From: Acidovorax sp.
Lineage (GTDB): Bacteria > Pseudomonadota > Gammaproteobacteria > Burkholderiales > Burkholderiaceae_C
Direction: 5' to 3'
DNA: 64,000 nt
Assembly: GCF_021287135.1 (NCBI RefSeq)
Contig: NZ_JAJTBB010000021.1
Coordinates: 186,001 to 250,000 of the forward strand
The notes under the pieces are model-generated. The model saw only the letters and a list, made by a program, of their open reading frames with translations, had not been told where the DNA came from and searched no databases. Shown here one piece after another: positions 45,544 to 54,243 of the stretch (positions are counted from its first letter, which is position 1; each line of letters begins with the position of its first letter). The position numbers were made by a program, and so were the translations under genes.

Positions 45544-45657
45544 GTCGTTGTCTCCGCGAAAGCGATCCATCCAGGAACGGTGGCCGCCATGGTGCGCGGG
45601 GCGTGCTTTCGGAATGCTGTCAGTCAGCCTGGGGTTTTCCCGAAGGTGGCGCGCCCT

Positions 45658-46974
45658 TCACGCGAGGCGTGCCACCGCCGTGCCGCTGAGCACGGCACCT
45701 TCCAGCGTGGCGGGGTAGGGGCCGTCCACATAGTCGCCGCAGGCCGTCAGGCCCGGCAGCACCTGCGGTGCGGGCCGTTGCAGGCCCGGCGTGCAGGCAA
45801 AGGTGGCGCGTTTTTCCACCACGGTCTGCACGGGCCGCAGCGCCGTAATGCCCAGCTGGGTGGCCGCCTGCTGCAGCACCTGCTGCTCCAGGGCCGCCCG
45901 TTCGCCGGTGCTGGCACTCACCACGAAAGCCAGCAGGCCGGGGTGGCCGCCGAGCTGCCCGCGGTCGAAGACGAACTGCGCGGGCGCGTGCGGCGTGCTG
46001 CGCAGCGCCAGCATGGGCTGGGGCAGGCGCGCTCCCTGCGCGTGGGCATACACGGTGGTGATGGCTTCAAACCGCAGGGCGCCGGCCTGGGCGCTCCAGG
46101 GCGCGGCGCCGGCCAGTCCGGCCGTGCGCGAGAGGTCTGCCACGAGCCGGCCCGCCTCCCAGGACGGGCAGGCCAGCGTGACGTGATCGAAAGGGCGGTC
46201 GGCGGCGTCATCGCAGGGACTGCACACCACCTGCCAGCGCCCGCCCGGCAGGGGTTCCAGGCGCTGGGCGCGCTGCCCTGCCACCACGGCGCCCCCGTGG
46301 TCCTGCAGCCAGCGGGCGGCGGACTCGGGGAACAGCGCGCCCAGGTCTGCGCGGGGCAGCAGCAGGTTGGAGCCGCCGCGTCCGCTGAACAGGCTGTCCT
46401 GCAGCACCCGCAGGAACACCTGGCCGCTGGCCTCGTGCGCAGGGGTGTTCAGGGCCGACACGCACAGCGGGTCGATGAACTCGGCCAGAAGCCGGGGCGT
46501 GAGCGATGCGCACAGCGCGGCCACCGAGGTGCCGGGTGCGCAGCGAAAGCCGCGCACCTGCCAGGCCGCGGCGGTGCGCAGCAGGGCCAGCTTGTCGCGC
46601 CAGCCCCAGCCGCGGGCCTGGGCGATGCCCAGCAGCGCATCGAGCGGCGGAGCCAGGTCGGGCAGGCGCAGTCCCTGGCCGTCGGGGAACTGCAGCGTGA
46701 GCGGCAGGCGCAGCAGCGCGGCCGCAGGGTCCACGCCCACCAGGCGCATCAGGCGCAGGCTTTCGGCATAGGCGCCGATGAGGATGTGCTGGCCGTTGTC
46801 CAGCGCCGCCGCCGTGCCGTCCGGCAGCGTGGCGGGCACGGCACGCGCCCGGCCGCCCACCGTGCGGGCGGCCTCGAACACGGTCACCTGCCGGCCGGCC
46901 TGCGTGTGCGCGATGGCCGCGGCCATGCCGGCCCAGCCGGCACCGATCACCGCCACGTTCTTGGCGACGTTCAT
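45658..46974 (-). CDS. hpnE: hydroxysqualene dehydroxylase
   Basis: A 438-residue FAD-dependent amine-oxidase-like enzyme that converts hydroxysqualene to squalene, third step of the HpnCDE route. The dinucleotide-binding GAGWAGMAAA is at residues 11-20, with VFEAARTVGGRARAV after it; NGQHILIGAY is the signature near residue 60; the C-terminal CGDYVDGPYPATLEGAVLSG closes the FAD site. It follows hpnD, with a family B repeat between them. Confidence 0.93.
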   Translation of the reverse strand: MNVAKNVAVIGAGWAGMAAAIAHTQAGRQVTVFEAARTVGGRARAVPATLPDGTAAALDNGQHILIGAYAESLRLMRLVGVDPAAALLRLPLTLQFPDGQGLRLPDLAPPLDALLGIAQARGWGWRDKLALLRTAAAWQVRGFRCAPGTSVAALCASLTPRLLAEFIDPLCVSALNTPAHEASGQVFLRVLQDSLFSGRGGSNLLLPRADLGALFPESAARWLQDHGGAVVAGQRAQRLEPLPGGRWQVVCSPCDDAADRPFDHVTLACPSWEAGRLVADLSRTAGLAGAAPWSAQAGALRFEAITTVYAHAQGARLPQPMLALRSTPHAPAQFVFDRGQLGGHPGLLAFVVSASTGERAALEQQVLQQAATQLGITALRPVQTVVEKRATFACTPGLQRPAPQVLPGLTACGDYVDGPYPATLEGAVLSGTAVARLA

Positions 46975-47020
46975 ATCAAACTAGATATCCAAAAAAGGGG
47001 GCCCGACGCATGTACCAGAC

Positions 47021-47127
47021 GCGGCCCGGCCAGGGCCACCGCGCAAGGGCCGTCCCGCCGCGCTGGTGGCGTCCCCCTTCCCGGCGAAGCCGAGAGAAGG
47101 GGGAAGCGGCGCAGCCGCACAGGGGGT
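47021..47127. repeat. GC-rich intergenic repeat, family B, copy 3
   Basis: Starts GCGGCCCGGCCAGGGCCACC, includes CGCGCTGGTGGCGTCCCCC, and ends GGGGGAAGCGGCGCAGCCG before ACAGGGGG. It matches the copies at 44281-44520 and fills the space between hpnD and hpnE. Confidence 0.7.
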
Positions 47128-47131
47128 TGCA

Positions 47132-47971
47132 TCACATCCGCCCGAGCGCCTGCACCTTCCAGGCCAGCCAGAACTTGCGCAGCGGCGTGAGCTTGATGCG
47201 CTGGTGCAGCACCTGGAAGTTGTCGTGCTCGATTTCGCGCAGCAGCGTGCGGTAGATGCTGGCCATCATCAAGCCGGGTTTTTGCGCGCGGCGGTCTGCG
47301 TCGGGCAGCAGGGCGAGGGCCTCGTCGTACAGGCGGTGCGCGCGCTCGGCCTGAAAGCGCATCAGCGCGGTGAAGCGGTCGGAGTAGGTGCGCTTCAGGA
47401 TCTCGTGCGCCTTCACGTCGAACTGCTGCAGTTCGTTCACGGGCAGGTAGATGCGGCCCATCATGGCGTCTTCGCCCACGTCGCGGATGATGTTGGTGAG
47501 CTGGAAGGCCAGGCCCAGCGTGTGCGCGTACTGCGTGGTGCGCTCGTCGGTCTGGCCAAAGATGCGGGCCGTGACCTCGCCCACGATGCCGGCCACGAGG
47601 TGGCAGTAGCGCGAGAGGCCGGCGAAGTCCAGGTAGCGGGTCTGCTCCAGGTCCATCTGGCAGCCGTCGATGACGGCCTGCAGGTGGCGTTGCTCGATGC
47701 CGTAGTCGGCCGTGTGCGGCATCAGTGCCTGCATCACAGGGTGGCTGGGCTGGCCGGCGTAGGCCTTGCCCACCTCCTGCTGCCACCACGCCAGCTTGGT
47801 GCGGGCCACGCCGGGGTCGCTGACCTCATCCACCACATCGTCCACCTCGCGGCAGAACGCGTAAAACGCCGTGATGGCCGCACGGCGCGGCGCCGGCAGG
47901 AACAGAAAGGCGTAGTAGAAGCTGCTGCCCGAGGCCACGGCTTTTTGCTGTACGTATTGCTCTGGGGTCAT
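47132..47971 (-). CDS. hpnD: presqualene diphosphate synthase
   Basis: A 279-residue trans-prenyltransferase of the squalene/phytoene synthase family that joins two farnesyl diphosphates. The two aspartate-rich motifs are present: REVDDVVDE (about 42-50) and NIIRDVGEDA (about 157-166). The start is put at the ATG at 47971 (MTPEQYVQQKA); two further in-frame ATGs lie within 24 bases upstream. It is in the same leftward run as hpnE and, beyond the TRAP and serine dehydratase genes, hpnC. Confidence 0.92.
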   Translation of the reverse strand: MTPEQYVQQKAVASGSSFYYAFLFLPAPRRAAITAFYAFCREVDDVVDEVSDPGVARTKLAWWQQEVGKAYAGQPSHPVMQALMPHTADYGIEQRHLQAVIDGCQMDLEQTRYLDFAGLSRYCHLVAGIVGEVTARIFGQTDERTTQYAHTLGLAFQLTNIIRDVGEDAMMGRIYLPVNELQQFDVKAHEILKRTYSDRFTALMRFQAERAHRLYDEALALLPDADRRAQKPGLMMASIYRTLLREIEHDNFQVLHQRIKLTPLRKFWLAWKVQALGRM

Positions 47972-48009
47972 GGGCCGGGATTGTCCCATGGGCACGGCAT
48001 TCCAGCGGC

Positions 48010-49512
48010 CTACGGCGGCGGCGCTTCTGCGGGGGCGGGTGTTTCGGCGGCAGGCGCCGACATCTCGCGCATGAGCGCGTCCAGGTCGTCGCCGTCGACG
48101 GCTGTCTCGGGCACGGTGGCGGGGGCCGTGCGCAGCCAGCGCGTGGTGCCGGGCGCTGCCATCACCAGCGCCACCACCGCGGCCAGCACCAGCAGGTAAG
48201 GGGCCAGTGCGCGAACAACCGCCGGCAGGGCCGGGCGCGGATGCACCTGCGCCCGCGCCAGCACGACGGCATAGCCCAGCGGCGGCAGCAGGAAGCCGGC
48301 CTGCAGCACCAGCAAGGCCAGGGCTGCCACCCAGGCGGCATCGTCCACCAGGGCCAGCAACGGGGGCATGACGATGGGCACCACCAGGAAGATCAGCTCG
48401 AAGGCATCGAGCACGAAGGCCGATCCCAGCAGGGCCCCCAGCACCGCCAGCAGGGCCCAGGCTGGCTGGCCCTGCAGTGCGCGCATCCCCTCGGCCACCA
48501 GCACATCGGTGCCGTAAGCCCGCAGCACCAGCGAGAAGGTGACGGCTGCGACCAGCAGCGCAAACAAGGCGCCGGTGAGAGCCAGCGCGTCATCCAGCAC
48601 GCGCCCCAGCACCGGGCGCGTGAGCTGGCGCGACGACGCGCCCCACAACAGCAGAGCCACGCCGGCCGTGGCCGCGGCCTCGACCGCGCGCAGCCGGCCG
48701 CTGGCCACCAGCGCCAGCAGGCCAATGATGAAGGTGGGCACGGTGTACAGCGTCCAGCGCTCGCCGCGGGTCAGCGCGGCATGCGGTGCGGCGGGCGCGG
48801 GCTCGCGGTGGCGGCGGGGCTGGCGCGACAGCCACCAGGTGATGGCCAGCCAGGCCAGCAGCAGCAGGGCGCCGGGCGCCAGCGCGGCCTGCATCACGTC
48901 CTGCGTGTTGATGATGCGCGTACCCGCCTGGGCTGCGGGCAGGCCCAGTTGGCGGGCCAGCGCGAGGCCTTCGGTATGGGCCCGCAGCATGGCATCGCCC
49001 AGCAGCAGCAAAACCAGCGAGGGCGGCACGATCACTCCCACCGTGCTGGCCACGGCCACCAGGGCGGTGCGCCGCGCGGGGGGCAGGCCTTCGGCCGCCC
49101 AGGCCTGTCCCGCGGTGTTGGACAGCGTGACCAGGCTGGCGCCCACCGAGCCGTTCATGGGCGCCATGAGCATGCCCACGCCCAGCCCGGCCATCTCCGC
49201 GGCGGCCTGCCGTCCGGTGAGGCGTGCCAGGACCTTGGCCAGCCCCTTGTAGAGGCAGTCGATCAGTGCCAGGCGGTGGAGCAACGCGCCCACCACGGCA
49301 TACAGCACCAGGGCTTGCAGCAGATCGTGCTCCAGCAGCCCGACCAGCCGCTCGGGCACGGTGCGCAGCACCGCTGCATCGAACGCGCCCAGCGCCAGGC
49401 CCAGCAGCGCGCCCGCGGAGCTCACCGCCAGCAGCACGGTGTAGGTGGCCCAGCCGGTGGTCATCATCAGCACCAGGGCGCATGCCAGCAGCAGCAGGCC
49501 GACGGCGCTCAT
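48010..49512 (-). CDS. TRAP transporter large permease (DctM-like)
   Basis: A 500-residue membrane protein with about twelve membrane segments and the DctM signatures NGSVGASLVTLSNTAG and GVIVPPSLVLLLLGDA. It drives sodium- or proton-coupled uptake of a carboxylate. Its ATG overlaps the stop of the small permease gene by 4 bases. No solute-binding DctP is next to it. A Pro/Glu-rich C-terminal tail is unusual for the family. Confidence 0.85.
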   Translation of the reverse strand: MSAVGLLLLACALVLMMTTGWATYTVLLAVSSAGALLGLALGAFDAAVLRTVPERLVGLLEHDLLQALVLYAVVGALLHRLALIDCLYKGLAKVLARLTGRQAAAEMAGLGVGMLMAPMNGSVGASLVTLSNTAGQAWAAEGLPPARRTALVAVASTVGVIVPPSLVLLLLGDAMLRAHTEGLALARQLGLPAAQAGTRIINTQDVMQAALAPGALLLLAWLAITWWLSRQPRRHREPAPAAPHAALTRGERWTLYTVPTFIIGLLALVASGRLRAVEAAATAGVALLLWGASSRQLTRPVLGRVLDDALALTGALFALLVAAVTFSLVLRAYGTDVLVAEGMRALQGQPAWALLAVLGALLGSAFVLDAFELIFLVVPIVMPPLLALVDDAAWVAALALLVLQAGFLLPPLGYAVVLARAQVHPRPALPAVVRALAPYLLVLAAVVALVMAAPGTTRWLRTAPATVPETAVDGDDLDALMREMSAPAAETPAPAEAPPP

Positions 49513-50069
49513 GCGGACGCCTCCGCAGCCGCAGCGCGCACGGCGCGCCACAGGTCCGCCAGCGCCTGCAGCGCCAGCAACGCGGCCAGCGCCAGCAACG
49601 CGGCCTTGACGATGAAATAGCCGGGGTTGGCGGTTTCTGGAAAGCGCTCGAGCCCGCGCACCGAGTGCGCCACCATGGGCGCGCCCTGCCAGCACACGAA
49701 CAGCGCCCACGGCAACGTGCCCAGGGGCGCGCCGATGCTGCGCAGCGCGCGCATCCTGCGGCTGCCCGCCTGCGCCAGATCGGGGCGGCTGACCAGGTGG
49801 GCGCCGCGCCGCCCGGCGTGCCGCAGCGCGGCGGCCACGTACAGCGCGAACAGGGTCTGCGCGAGGTCGTTGGCCTGGGCGGAGCCTGCGCCGATCCAAT
49901 CCCGCAAGGGCCACTGCAGAAACAGCAGGGCCACGATGGGCAGCGCCAGGGGCATGATGGGGCGGGTCAGCCGGTCCAGCCAGCCTTCGAGCCGTGAAGG
50001 CCGTGCGTCGTGGGCATCGGGTGCAGGGGTCGGGCGGGGCATGGAGCGGGGGGCGTGGGCGGTCAGCAT
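49509..50069 (-). CDS. TRAP transporter small permease (DctQ-like)
   Basis: A 186-residue protein with four hydrophobic segments (about 42-60, 72-90, 108-130 and 152-175), the size and pattern of a DctQ small permease. The ATG at 50069 lies within the last codons of the serine dehydratase gene (7-bp overlap), and its stop overlaps the large-permease start, so all three are coupled. The family assignment comes mainly from topology and context, since DctQ sequences are poorly conserved. Confidence 0.75.
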   Translation of the reverse strand: MLTAHAPRSMPRPTPAPDAHDARPSRLEGWLDRLTRPIMPLALPIVALLFLQWPLRDWIGAGSAQANDLAQTLFALYVAAALRHAGRRGAHLVSRPDLAQAGSRRMRALRSIGAPLGTLPWALFVCWQGAPMVAHSVRGLERFPETANPGYFIVKAALLALAALLALQALADLWRAVRAAAAEASA

Positions 50070-51472
50070 TCCACCACATTCACCGCGAGGCCGCCGCGCG
50101 AGGTTTCCTTGTACTTCACCTTCATGTCGGCGCCGGTCTGCACCATGGTCTTGATGACCTTGTCCAGCGAGACCACGTGCGTGCCGTCGCCGCGCAGCGC
50201 CATGCGGGCAGCGTTGATGGCCTTGATGGCGCCCATGGCGTTGCGCTCGATGCAGGGGATCTGCACCAGGCCGCCGACCGGGTCGCAGGTCATGCCCAGG
50301 TTGTGTTCCATGCCGATCTCGGCGGCGTTCTCGATCTGCCCGGGGCTGCCGCCCATGACGGCAGCCAGGGCGCCCGCGGCCATGGAGCAGGCCACGCCCA
50401 CCTCGCCCTGGCAGCCCACTTCGGCGCCCGAGAGCGAGGCGTTTTCCTTGTAGATGAGGCCGATGGCGCCGGCGGTGAGCAGGAAGGTGGCGATGCCGTC
50501 GTCGTTGGCCGGGATGGGGCCTTGCAGAAAGTTCACGTAGTAGTGCAGCACGGCCGGGATGACGCCCGCCGCGCCGTTGGTGGGGGCGGTCACCACGCGG
50601 CCGCCGGCGGCGTTTTCCTCGTTGACGGCCATGGCGTAGAGGTTGACCCAGTCCAGCATCGACAGCGGGTCGCGCAGCGCGGCCTCGGGCGCGCTGCTGA
50701 GCTTGCGGTGCAGCTCGGCCGCGCGGCGGGGCACATGCAAAGGGCCGGGCAGTTCGCCCGAGCTGGCGCAGCCACGCTGCACGGCGGCGGCCATGGTGCG
50801 CCACAGGGCCAGCAGCTGGCGGCGCACCTCGGCCGCGCTGCGCCAGTGCTCCTCGTTGGCCGCCATGAGCTGCGCGGGCGTGAGGCCCGTGGCGCGGCAC
50901 TGCGCCAGCAGCTCGGCGCCGGTGCGAAACGGGTGGGGCAGGCCCCGGCCGTGGCCCCGCGTGTCCGGCGCGGGCGGCGTGCTGTGGCTGAGCACGCGCT
51001 GGCCCTGTTCGTCCACCACGAAGCCGCCGCCCACCGAGTAGTACGTGGCGGTCGCCACGGTGTTGCCCTCGGCATCGTGGGCATGAAAGCACAGGCCGTT
51101 GGGGTGCAGGGGAAGGCTGCGGCGGCGAAACAGCACGTGCTCCTTCTCCACGAACGGCACGGCATGCTCGCCCAGCAGGCGCAGGCTGCGCTGGGCGCGG
51201 ATCTGCCCCAGCGTGGGCTCGATGGTGTCGGGGTCGATGCGGTCGGGCTCGTGGCCGGCCAGGCCCAGCAGCACGGCCCGGTCGGTGGCGTGCCCCACGC
51301 CGGTGGCCGACAGCGAGCCGAACAGCTCGACGCTGACGCCGTGCACCCGGCTCCACCCCGGCGCCTGTTGCAGGCGGCAGGCGAAGTGCCGGGCTGCGAT
51401 CATGGGGCCGACCGTGTGGGAGCTGGAAGGACCGATACCGATCTTGAAGAGGTCGAAAACGCTGACGGACAT
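50063..51472 (-). CDS. sdaA: L-serine ammonia-lyase (iron-sulfur L-serine dehydratase)
   Basis: A 469-residue single-chain type II serine dehydratase that converts L-serine to pyruvate and ammonia. The N-terminal beta subdomain starts [24 protein letters not shown]. The catalytic alpha part has cysteine motifs [14 protein letters not shown] and [18 protein letters not shown] for the [4Fe-4S] cluster, plus [15 protein letters not shown]. Overlap with the TRAP small permease suggests the transporter feeds it a serine-like substrate, though TRAP systems rarely carry serine. Confidence 0.93.
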   Translation of the reverse strand: MSVSVFDLFKIGIGPSSSHTVGPMIAARHFACRLQQAPGWSRVHGVSVELFGSLSATGVGHATDRAVLLGLAGHEPDRIDPDTIEPTLGQIRAQRSLRLLGEHAVPFVEKEHVLFRRRSLPLHPNGLCFHAHDAEGNTVATATYYSVGGGFVVDEQGQRVLSHSTPPAPDTRGHGRGLPHPFRTGAELLAQCRATGLTPAQLMAANEEHWRSAAEVRRQLLALWRTMAAAVQRGCASSGELPGPLHVPRRAAELHRKLSSAPEAALRDPLSMLDWVNLYAMAVNEENAAGGRVVTAPTNGAAGVIPAVLHYYVNFLQGPIPANDDGIATFLLTAGAIGLIYKENASLSGAEVGCQGEVGVACSMAAGALAAVMGGSPGQIENAAEIGMEHNLGMTCDPVGGLVQIPCIERNAMGAIKAINAARMALRGDGTHVVSLDKVIKTMVQTGADMKVKYKETSRGGLAVNVVEC

Positions 51473-51687
51473 GGCAGGTGGCGCAGGGTGTGGCAACGCA
51501 AAGAAGCAAAAGGAGCAACGGGGCGGCGGCGCGCGGAAGGCGCAGCGGCCCCGGCGGGCTGGAGACGCGACGCACAACGCAAACCGGGCGAGGCTAGCCG
51601 CGTGCGGGCCGGTGGGCATGCTCGCTATCCCTGCCCCACGGGCGCGTGCCGGGCCGCGCTCTCGCCTAGCCGGGGTGCTGATCTGTG

Positions 51688-51758
51688 CGATTTTGCTATG
51701 CAAAAGATAGCTGCTAGCGCTTGATGGATAAGCGCTGGAAGGCAGTTTTGCTAAAAAT
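51688..51758. repeat. dispersed repeat family A, copy 4
   Basis: TTTTGCTATGCAAAAG, ATAGCTGCTAGCGCTTG, GATAAGCGCTGGAAGG and TTTTGCTAAAAAT in order. It lies between hpnC and the serine dehydratase gene, and its AGCGCTT/AAGCGCT dyad may attenuate transcription between them. Confidence 0.7.
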
Positions 51759-51840
51759 CTCTGCCCCAGGCCCACGGCCCCGCGCGCCGGCTTGCGGCCC
51801 ATGAATTCTTCTTCTGCCAGCGGCCGTGCCCGGACCGCCT

Positions 51841-52779
51841 TCACATCGCCAGCGCCCGCACCAGCATCCGGCACCAGTCGCCGACGTGCAGCTTGGGGCG
51901 GGTGTGCAGGCTGGCGCCGCGCAGGGCCTCCACCTTGTCCAGGGTGCGCAGTCCGCCCTGCACGACCAGGCGCAGCTCCCAGCCCGCGCGGCCGGGCAGG
52001 CGGTGCACCAGCGGGGCGCCGCTCAGCATGGTCTGGCGCGCCCAGCGGGTGCAGTCCGCAATCAGCGCGGCGTTCTGCGGCGTGGACTGCAGCGCCCGCA
52101 GCTCGGCGGCGCGCGCGCCATGGGCTTCGCAGTCGGCGTGCGGCAGGTAGTAGCGGCCGCGCGGGATGTCCACGCTCAGGTCCTGCCAGAAATTGATGAG
52201 TTGCAAGGCGGTGCAGATGGCGTCGCTGTGCGCCAGCGATGCAGCATCTGAAACCCCGTACAGGTGCAGCAGCAGCCGCCCGACGGGATTGGCGGAGCGG
52301 CGGCAGTAGTCGAGCAGTTCGGCCCGGTCGGCGTAGCCTGTGCCGTCGCGGGTCTTTTCCACATCCTGCACAAAGGCGCTGAGCAGGTCGCACAGCAGCG
52401 GCACGGGCAACTGGTGGCTGTGCAGCACGCCCTGCAGTGGCCCGAACACGGCGGGCCAGCGCGGGCCGGGGGGCTGGCCCTGCGCCACGGCGAGCAGTTC
52501 GTTGCGGTAGGCGGCCAGATCGGCCAGGCGTTCGGCGGCGGGGGCGGTGCCCTCGTCGGCCAGGTCGTCGGCCGTGCGTGCAAAGGCGTAGAGGGCCGCA
52601 ATCGGCTGGCGCAGGTGGGGTGGGCACAGGACCGAGGCCACGGGGAAATTCTCGTAATGCGTGACCGGCGCCGCCACGGTCGGGGCGGCGACAGCGGCGG
52701 TAGCGGCTGGGGAGGCGCCCGGCGCGGGCGTACCAGCGCTTTGCGGGGCGGGTGTCGGGGGGGCTGGGGGTGGGTTCAC
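51841..52779 (-). CDS. hpnC: hydroxysqualene synthase
   Basis: A squalene/phytoene synthase-family enzyme of about 312 residues that turns presqualene diphosphate into hydroxysqualene. Asp-rich motifs are [12 protein letters not shown] and [10 protein letters not shown], with [16 protein letters not shown] between. The conserved part begins at [15 protein letters not shown]; before it is a Pro/Ala-rich stretch. The start is uncertain: a GTG at 52779 is chosen because the upstream ATG (52839) lies inside the promoter/operator of the divergent efflux genes. There is no squalene-hopene cyclase gene in the window. Confidence 0.88.
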   Translation of the reverse strand: MNPPPAPPTPAPQSAGTPAPGASPAATAAVAAPTVAAPVTHYENFPVASVLCPPHLRQPIAALYAFARTADDLADEGTAPAAERLADLAAYRNELLAVAQGQPPGPRWPAVFGPLQGVLHSHQLPVPLLCDLLSAFVQDVEKTRDGTGYADRAELLDYCRRSANPVGRLLLHLYGVSDAASLAHSDAICTALQLINFWQDLSVDIPRGRYYLPHADCEAHGARAAELRALQSTPQNAALIADCTRWARQTMLSGAPLVHRLPGRAGWELRLVVQGGLRTLDKVEALRGASLHTRPKLHVGDWCRMLVRALAM

Positions 52780-52792
52780 CCCGGCATTGTGC

Positions 52793-52840
52793 TTGACAAG
52801 CCGGGTGGGCTTCTCATAGATTACTAACCAGTCAGTCATT
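52793..52840 (+). promoter_or_regulatory. promoter with TetR-type operator for the RND efflux genes
   Basis: TTGACA (52793-52798) and TAGATT (52817-52822, 18-base spacer) are followed directly by TTACTAACCAGTCAGTCA (52821-52838). That last sequence is an imperfect dyad of the ACTNACYNGTCAGT kind bound by TetR-family repressors of RND pumps. No TetR gene is near, so the regulator would act from elsewhere. About 200 bp of leader precedes the adaptor gene. Confidence 0.55.
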
Positions 52841-53044
52841 AAAAATTGAGGCGCGTCAGGCGGCGTTGTGCGGCACCCGGGGCAAGGTGCTCCCGCCGGA
52901 ACGGGCCTGCGCCGCCCGGCTTGCGGCCCGCGGCACCCTTGTTGGGGTGCGTGGGCGCGCGTCTTGCGTGGCTTGCAGGGCTGCCGCCTGGCGGCCTTGG
53001 CGTTGTTTTTTCCTGCGTACCTGTTTCACTCACCGGATATTTCC

Positions 53045-54232
53045 ATGCGTACACCTTCCGTCCTGCGGTCCGCGCAACCTGCGTCCAGGTTGTCCCGGCC
53101 TTTGCTGCTGCTGACCGCCGTGTTGGCGCTGGCCGCCTGCTCGCGCCCCGCGCCGCCCGAAGAGCCGGTGCGCTCCGTCAAGCTGCTGACCGTGGGGGTG
53201 GGGTCGCTGCAGTCCAGCCTGGAATATTCGGCCGAAGTGCGCGCCCGGGTGGAGTCGCGCCTGGGCTTCCGGGTGGCGGGCAAGATCGTGCAGCGCCAGG
53301 CCGAGCTGGGCCAGCGCGTCAAGGCGGGCCAGGTGCTGGCCCAGCTGGACCCGCGCGACTACCAGCTGGCGGCCGATGCGGCGCGCGCCCAGGTGGCCTC
53401 GGCCACCACGCAGCGCGACCTGGCGGCCGCCGACCTCAAGCGCTACCAGGCGCTCAAGGACCAGAACTTCATCAGCGGCGCCGAGCTGGAGCGCCGCGAG
53501 GCCTCGCTCAAGGCTGCGCAGGCCACGCTGGACCAGGCCCGCGCCCAGTTGTCGTCGCAGGGCAACCAGGCGGCCTACACCACCCTGGTGGCCGATGTCT
53601 CGGGCGTGGTGACGGGCATCGATGCCGAGCCCGGCCAGGTGGTGGCGGCCGGCACGCCGGTGGTGCGCATTGCGCAAGACGGGCCGCGCGACGTGGTGTT
53701 TGCCGTGCCCGAGGACAAGGTGGCGCAGATCGCGGTGGGCTCGGACGTGGCCGTGCGCGGCTGGTCGGGCGGCGCGCCGATCACCGGCACGGTGCGGGAG
53801 GTGGCGGCCAGCGCAGATGCGGCCACGCGCACCTTCCAGGTCAAGGTGGCCATCGAGGGCAGCCAGCTGCCGCCGCTGGGCGCCACGGTGTACGCCACGC
53901 CCAAGGCGCTGAGCCACGCCGGCCTGCAGGCCATCAAGCTGCCCACCAGCGCCCTGCGCCAGGAGGGCCGGGCCACCGCCGTGTGGGTGTATGACCCGGC
54001 CAGCAGCACGGTGAAGTCGCAGCCCGTGCAGATCGCCACGGCCGACGGCAACGAGGCCGTGGTGGCGGGCGGCCTGACCCCCGGCATGCAGGTGGTGGCC
54101 ACGGGCGTCCATGTGCTCTCGCCCGGGCAGAAGGTGACGGTATACCAGGCAAAAGGGGCTCCAGCGCCCGCCAGTCCTGCGCAAGCAGCTACCAATAATG
54201 TAGCGGCCACCCCGGCCTCCGCCGCCAACTGA
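53045..54232 (+). CDS. RND efflux periplasmic adaptor subunit (membrane fusion lipoprotein)
   Basis: A 395-residue HlyD/AcrA-type adaptor: signal and lipobox ALAAC (Cys32), barrel-sandwich/lipoyl halves (VESRLGFRVAGKIVQRQAELGQRVKAGQVLAQLD and ADVSGVVTGIDAEPGQVVAAGTPVVRI) flanking a short coiled-coil hairpin (about 115-175), then beta-barrel and membrane-proximal domains. It bridges the RND pump to an outer-membrane channel that is not encoded here. The last 25 codons coincide with a family A intergenic repeat, giving an Ala/Pro-rich tail. The next gene is 11 bases away. Confidence 0.92.
   Translation: MRTPSVLRSAQPASRLSRPLLLLTAVLALAACSRPAPPEEPVRSVKLLTVGVGSLQSSLEYSAEVRARVESRLGFRVAGKIVQRQAELGQRVKAGQVLAQLDPRDYQLAADAARAQVASATTQRDLAAADLKRYQALKDQNFISGAELERREASLKAAQATLDQARAQLSSQGNQAAYTTLVADVSGVVTGIDAEPGQVVAAGTPVVRIAQDGPRDVVFAVPEDKVAQIAVGSDVAVRGWSGGAPITGTVREVAASADAATRTFQVKVAIEGSQLPPLGATVYATPKALSHAGLQAIKLPTSALRQEGRATAVWVYDPASSTVKSQPVQIATADGNEAVVAGGLTPGMQVVATGVHVLSPGQKVTVYQAKGAPAPASPAQAATNNVAATPASAAN
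54151..54207. repeat. dispersed repeat family A, copy 5, inside a coding region
   Basis: AAAAGGGGCTCCAGCGC, then GCGCAAGCAGCTACCAATA and ATGTAGCGGCC reproduce in order the inverted copy at 11741-11812 (AAAGGGCTCCAGCGC, GCGCTAGCAGCTATTG, ATAGC). It encodes the last residues of the efflux adaptor (KGAPAPASPAQAATNNVAA). Confidence 0.65.
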
Positions 54233-54243
54233 AGGCCGTTGCC

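Noticed and set aside
51400-51582. Small minus-strand frame upstream of the serine dehydratase
   Set aside because: It overlaps the conserved dehydratase start in another frame and lacks features of its own.
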